Shown here: positions 60,412-64,000 of the stretch, in pieces
Layout of the letters: every line of letters begins with the position of its first letter
Numbering within the stretch: the first letter of the stretch is position 1
Source of the DNA: Streptomyces sp. HUAS YS2
GTDB lineage: Bacteria > Actinomycetota > Actinomycetes > Streptomycetales > Streptomycetaceae
DNA: 64,000 bases
Direction of reading: 5' to 3'
Assembly (NCBI RefSeq): GCF_033343995.1
Contig: NZ_CP137573.1
Span: 2,761,001-2,825,000, forward strand
Made by a program: the position numbers and the translations under genes
The notes under the pieces: generated by a model
The model's database searches: none
Seen by the model: the letters and a program-made list of their open reading frames with translations, nothing else
Told to the model about the DNA's origin: nothing

Positions 60412-61959
60412 ATGCACATGTCCATACGCATACGGACCGCGGTGCTCGGAGTCGCCGGACTGCTCCTGGCGGGCTGCACGAGTGGCGGTGACGCCCCCGG
60501 CACGGACGCGTCGCCGACCGGTGGGGCCAAGAACCCCTCCGCCGCCCCGACCGGAACCCCGCTGCCCGCCGCGCTCACCGGCCAGCGCCCGCGCTGGCGC
60601 GGCTGCCCGGCCCCCGAGGGCGGCGAGAAGCCCGGCGCGGGCTGGCGCTGCGCGGACGTGAAAGTGCCGCTGGACTACAAGAAGCCGGCCGGCGAGACGA
60701 TCACCGTCGCGCTGATCCGCAAGGAGGCCCGGGACAAGGACCGCCGGATCGGCTCGCTGCTGTTCAACTTCGGCGGCCCGGGCGCGTCCGGCGTCGAGAT
60801 CCTGCCGCGCGCCGCCACCGAGTACGCCGGGCTGAACGAACGGTACGACCTGGTGGGCTTCGACCCCCGGGGCGTCGGCCGCAGCAGCGCCGTGGTCTGC
60901 CGGGACGACAAGGAGCAGGCCGCGTCCGAGGCGGGCACGGACCTCACCCCGGACACGGCGGCCGAGGAGGCCGCGTTCGTGAAGGACGGCACCGCGTTCG
61001 GAGCGGGCTGCGCCCGCCGCTCCGGGAAGCTGGTCCCGCACACCACCACCAGCAACACCGCCCGCGACCTGGATCTCGTCCGCCATGTGCTCGACGACGC
61101 GAAGCTGAACTACTTCGGCATCTCGTACGGCACCCAGCTCGGCGCCGCCTACGCGCACCTGTTCCCGGCGAACGTGGGCCGGACGGTCCTCGACGCGGTC
61201 GTCGACCCGACCGCCGACTCCACCGGACACGCCCGCAACCAGACCATCGGCTTCCAGCGGGCGTTGGACAACTACCTGAAGAACAAGGGCGAGAACCCCA
61301 AGGCCGGCACGGCCAGGATCAGCGCGCTCCTCGATCGACTCGACCGCGACCCGCTGCCGGTCGGAGGCCGGAAGCTGACCGACAGCCTGGCTCTCACCGG
61401 CATCGTGATGCCGCTGTACTCCGAGAGCAGCTGGCCCATGCTGACCTCCGCGCTGCAGAAGGCGGAGAGCGGCGACGGCTCCGAACTCCTGCAGCTCGCC
61501 GACTACTACAACGACCGTGACCGGAACGGGCACTACAGCACCCAGAGCCATGCGCAGCGGGCGATCTCCTGCGCCGACTCCGCCGAGCGGCCGACGGCCG
61601 CCCAGGCCCGGGCGCTGCTGCCGGAGTTCCGGAAGCTGTCGCCGGTCTTCGGCGCGTTCCTGGCCTGGGACACGGCCGGCTGGTGCGCGAACTGGCCGGT
61701 GAAGGGCGAGCGTTCGAAGTCGGACGTGAGCGCCCGGGGCGCCGGCCCGATCCTGGTCGTCGGCACGACCGGCGACCCGGCGACGCCGTACGAGGGCGCC
61801 CCGAGGATGGCGAAGGCGCTCGGGGACGGTGTCGGCGTCCTGGTCACCAACAAGGGCGAGGGGCACGGCGCGTACGGCACGGGGGCCTGCGTGACGAAGA
61901 CGGTCGACGCGTACTTCCTGGACGGCAAGATCCCGTCGTACGGCAAGACCTGCTCCTGA
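60412..61959 (+). CDS. Secreted lipoprotein alpha/beta hydrolase (SlpD/SlpE-like), copy 2
   Basis: A 515-residue paralogue of the upstream gene with the same design: signal peptide with lipobox LLLAGC (C22), FNFGGPGASG, GFDPRGVGRSSAV, nucleophile FGISYGTQLGA, Asp in GTTGDPATPY and His in GEGHGAYG. ATG at 60412 is behind GGGGGG; ATG at 60418 is also possible. Identity with copy 1 is clear but moderate, so they are old tandem duplicates with probably different peptide preferences. Confidence 0.9.
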   Translation: MHMSIRIRTAVLGVAGLLLAGCTSGGDAPGTDASPTGGAKNPSAAPTGTPLPAALTGQRPRWRGCPAPEGGEKPGAGWRCADVKVPLDYKKPAGETITVALIRKEARDKDRRIGSLLFNFGGPGASGVEILPRAATEYAGLNERYDLVGFDPRGVGRSSAVVCRDDKEQAASEAGTDLTPDTAAEEAAFVKDGTAFGAGCARRSGKLVPHTTTSNTARDLDLVRHVLDDAKLNYFGISYGTQLGAAYAHLFPANVGRTVLDAVVDPTADSTGHARNQTIGFQRALDNYLKNKGENPKAGTARISALLDRLDRDPLPVGGRKLTDSLALTGIVMPLYSESSWPMLTSALQKAESGDGSELLQLADYYNDRDRNGHYSTQSHAQRAISCADSAERPTAAQARALLPEFRKLSPVFGAFLAWDTAGWCANWPVKGERSKSDVSARGAGPILVVGTTGDPATPYEGAPRMAKALGDGVGVLVTNKGEGHGAYGTGACVTKTVDAYFLDGKIPSYGKTCS

Positions 61960-61976
61960 GCATCCGCCGGACATGC

Positions 61977-62016
61977 CGGAAGGCCCCGGACCTGAATCCA
62001 GGTCCGGGGCCTTCCG
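61977..62016. terminator. Bidirectional terminator between the slp pair and moeZ
   Basis: Perfect 18-bp stem (61977-61994 with 61999-62016), AATC loop, in an 84-bp convergent gap. Confidence 0.88.
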
Positions 62017-62043
62017 CGTGCTTCGTGCCGTGAGGCGTGAGGT

Positions 62044-63222
62044 CTAGTAGACCGGCTTCTCGGGCTCGATCTGGTGGACCCAGCCGATCACTCCGCCGCC
62101 GACGTGCACCGCGTCCGCGAAGCCCGCGGACTTCAGCACCGCGAGGACTTCCGCACTGCGGACACCCGTCTTGCAGTGCAGGACGATCCGCTTGTCCTGC
62201 GGGAGGTCCTGGAGGGCGTTGCCCATCAGGAACTCGTTCTTCGGGATCAGCCGCGCGCCGGGGATCGAGACGATCTCGTACTCGTTGATCTCACGGACGT
62301 CGATGATGTCGATGTTCTCGCCGTCGTCGATCCACTCCTTGAGCTGCTTCGGAGTGATCGTCGAGCCGAGCGCCGCCTCCTGGGCCTCCTCGGACACGAC
62401 GCCGCAGAAGGCCTCGTAGTCGATGAGCTCGGTGACGGTCGGGTTCTCGCCGCAGACCGCGCAGTTCGGGTCCTTGCGGACCTTCACCTGGCGGTACTGC
62501 ATCTCCAGGGCGTCGTAGATCATCAGCCGGCCGACCAGCGGGTCGCCCACGCCGGCCAGGACCTTGATCGCCTCGGTGACCTGGATGGAGCCGATGGACG
62601 CGCAGAGCACGCCCAGTACGCCGCCCTCGGCGCAGGAGGGGACCATGCCCGGCGGCGGGGGCTCCGGGTAGAGGCAGCGGTAGCAGGGGCCGTACTCGGA
62701 CCAGAACACGGAGGCCTGGCCGTCGAAGCGGTAGATCGAGCCCCAGACGTACGGCTTGTTCAGCAGCACGCAGGCGTCGTTGACGAGGTAGCGCGTGGCG
62801 AAGTTGTCCGTGCCGTCGACGATCAGGTCGTACTGGCTGAAGATGTCCATCACGTTGTCGGCCTCGAGCCGCTCTTCGTGCAGGATCACGTTCACGTACG
62901 GGTTGATGCCGAGGACCGAGTCCTTGGCGGACTCGGCCTTGGAGCGGCCGATGTCGGCCTGGCTGTGGATGATCTGGCGCTGCAGGTTCGACTCGTCGAC
63001 CTCGTCGAACTCCACGATGCCAAGCGTGCCGACACCGGCCGCGGCCAGGTACATCAGGGCCGGCGAACCGAGGCCACCGGCGCCCACACAGAGCACCTTG
63101 GCGTTCTTCAGCCTCTTCTGCCCGTCCATCCCGACGTCGGGGATGATCAGGTGGCGGGAGTACCTGCGGACCTCGTCAACGGTGAGCTCGGCAGCCGGCT
63201 CGACCAGGGGTGGCAGCGACAC
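62044..63222 (-). CDS. moeZ: Adenylyltransferase/sulfurtransferase MoeZ
   Basis: A 392-residue fusion of an E1-like MoeB domain and a C-terminal rhodanese domain. It adenylates and then thiocarboxylates ubiquitin-like sulfur carriers (MoaD, ThiS, CysO and secondary-metabolite carriers). Features: VGAGGLGSP (residues 47-54), the arginine finger NLQRQ (79-83), zinc cysteines C180/C183 and C254/C257, and rhodanese active-site C350 in HCKTGVRS. GTG start at 63222. A SigR-type promoter lies 54 bases upstream, tying sulfur-carrier activation to thiol stress. MoaE is encoded in the same window. Confidence 0.95.
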   Translation of the reverse strand: MSLPPLVEPAAELTVDEVRRYSRHLIIPDVGMDGQKRLKNAKVLCVGAGGLGSPALMYLAAAGVGTLGIVEFDEVDESNLQRQIIHSQADIGRSKAESAKDSVLGINPYVNVILHEERLEADNVMDIFSQYDLIVDGTDNFATRYLVNDACVLLNKPYVWGSIYRFDGQASVFWSEYGPCYRCLYPEPPPPGMVPSCAEGGVLGVLCASIGSIQVTEAIKVLAGVGDPLVGRLMIYDALEMQYRQVKVRKDPNCAVCGENPTVTELIDYEAFCGVVSEEAQEAALGSTITPKQLKEWIDDGENIDIIDVREINEYEIVSIPGARLIPKNEFLMGNALQDLPQDKRIVLHCKTGVRSAEVLAVLKSAGFADAVHVGGGVIGWVHQIEPEKPVY

Positions 63223-63275
63223 GGAGACCTCATCAATACAGCTGGTCGGTGAGTCAATACGGTTGTTCTCCCCGT

Positions 63276-63302
63276 AACACTGCCACGCTGCTTCTCATTC
63301 CG
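63276..63302 (-). promoter_or_regulatory. SigR-type promoter of moeZ
   Basis: Minus strand: CGGAAT (63297-63302), 18 bases, GTT (63276-63278), an exact GGAAT-N18-GTT match. Start of transcription expected near 63268, about 46 bases before the GTG. The -35 overlaps the stop of the spherulin-like gene. Confidence 0.82.
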
Positions 63303-64000
63303 AGACACCCGGTCCGATCCGCGAGACGATTTCGTCCCAGTAGCCGGGCAGTGCCTGGAACGGGTCGGTATGTCCGCCACCGTTCGCGGCCCGGTCGCTG
63401 CGATCGGTGAAGAAGATCGTTCCGGCGCCCTGCCAGCGTGCGACCCGCATCGCCTCGTCGAGATGGCTGCGCGGCACCCCGTGGACGAGGTGGACGAACC
63501 GCTCCGGCGGGTAGTCGGCGGTCCACTCCGCCACCTGCGACCAGCGGTAGTCCGTCCACGGGCCGCAGAAGGTGACCAGCTGGTCCGCGGTCTCGGCGTA
63601 GCCCGGGTACGGGTGGCTGCCGTGGCCGAGGACGAGATGCGCCTCGCCGTCGAGGATCGCCTCCAGTGTGGCCGTGGTGCGCCGCACCTCGGGCAGGTCG
63701 ATCCGGTCGGTGGGGCAGCGGTCGAGGTAGTAGCCGTCGACCTTGTACCAGTCGAGGTAGCGGTGGGCGTCCGAGACGATGTCGCCGAAGTCGCGCGAGC
63801 CGTGCCGCAGGTCGAGGTGGCCAAGGACGCGGACCCCCGCGTTCTTCAGCCGCCCGGCCGCCTCCAGGCAGTGCGGGTCGGGCCGGTCCCCCGGCCCGCC
63901 GGCGACGTTGAGCACCGCCCAGTGCAGCGGCGTGCCCGGCCGGGTCAGCTCGGCCCACTCGACCGGGGCGAGCAGCGGGTGCGCGTACCCGGGGACGCCG
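63295..64000 (-). CDS. Spherulation-specific family 4 (spherulin-4-like) protein, N-terminus outside window
   Basis: Partial: the frame stays open to the window edge. The 235 residues present form a TIM-barrel-like domain of the spherulin-4 family, related to glycoside hydrolases that cleave galactosaminogalactan in fungi. Seen: VPGYAHPLLAPVEW at the start of the domain, the VLGHLDLRHGSRD strand, WYKVDGYYLDRCP with acidic residues at the barrel mouth, VHGVPRSHLDEA and TIFFTDRSD. Bacterial members are uncharacterised. Its 3' end carries the moeZ promoter. Confidence 0.85.
   Translation of the reverse strand, partial: GVPGYAHPLLAPVEWAELTRPGTPLHWAVLNVAGGPGDRPDPHCLEAAGRLKNAGVRVLGHLDLRHGSRDFGDIVSDAHRYLDWYKVDGYYLDRCPTDRIDLPEVRRTTATLEAILDGEAHLVLGHGSHPYPGYAETADQLVTFCGPWTDYRWSQVAEWTADYPPERFVHLVHGVPRSHLDEAMRVARWQGAGTIFFTDRSDRAANGGGHTDPFQALPGYWDEIVSRIGPGVSE

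Overview
The window is high-GC actinobacterial DNA and almost certainly Streptomyces chromosome. Codon third positions are strongly G/C, GTG starts are common, and the gene set and order match a core arm region I know from S. coelicolor: dasR, nrdAB, def, rsrA/sigR, aroA, rsgA, hisN, a Fur regulator, wblC, adnAB and moeZ. No insertion sequence, prophage, integrase, CRISPR array or rRNA was seen, so this looks like ordinary chromosomal backbone. The species cannot be named from the sequence.

Layout. 1-3.2 kb: the 3' part of dasR, a DUF3311/sodium symporter pair and a GNAT acetyltransferase. 3.2-7 kb: class Ia ribonucleotide reductase nrdAB behind two NrdR-type operators and a cobalamin riboswitch. 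7-12 kb (minus): peptide deformylase, a TPR protein and two overlapping HD/HD-GYP membrane proteins, the larger with a 111-bp tandem repeat in its tail. 12-14 kb: the thiol-stress sigma/anti-sigma pair sigR-rsrA with a SigR-type autoregulatory promoter. 14-21 kb: SRAP protein, M50-like membrane protease, aroA, rsgA, an SMR exporter, TetR, hisN, a CBS protein and a Fur regulator. 21-23.5 kb: two identical initiator tRNA genes flanking a Sel1-repeat protein. 23.5-30.5 kb: a UPF0182 membrane protein, a PPA1309-like protein, a PDZ-Lon protease, moaE and an SDR protein.

30.7-39.4 kb holds a less understood set: a DUF2342 zincin-like protein, a Nudix protein, three AIM24-family proteins (one fused to TerD), a YgjP-type metallopeptidase, an orphan E1/ThiF-like protein and an ABC1-family kinase. 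39.4-43.7 kb: small proteins, wblC (whiB7) with a long leader (WhiB7-type promoter, leader ORF, intrinsic attenuator), uvrD2, and a mycoredoxin gene with a SigR-type promoter. 43.8-55.3 kb: nudC, an M20 peptidase, and adnB and adnA separated by two paralogous lipoprotein genes. 55.4-64 kb: an alkyltransferase-like protein, a large YbhN-type membrane protein with a degenerate kinase-like module, two Slp-type secreted hydrolases, moeZ behind a third SigR-type promoter, and a spherulin-4-like gene running off the end.

The clearest shared theme is redox and stress control. SigR/RsrA is encoded here, and exact GGAAT-N18-GTT promoters lie before sigR, the mycoredoxin gene and moeZ. Deoxynucleotide supply is tied to both NrdR and vitamin B12. 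DNA repair (AdnAB, UvrD2, SRAP, ATL) is also concentrated here. The only non-coding stretch above 300 bases is 3204-3515, which holds the nrd control region.
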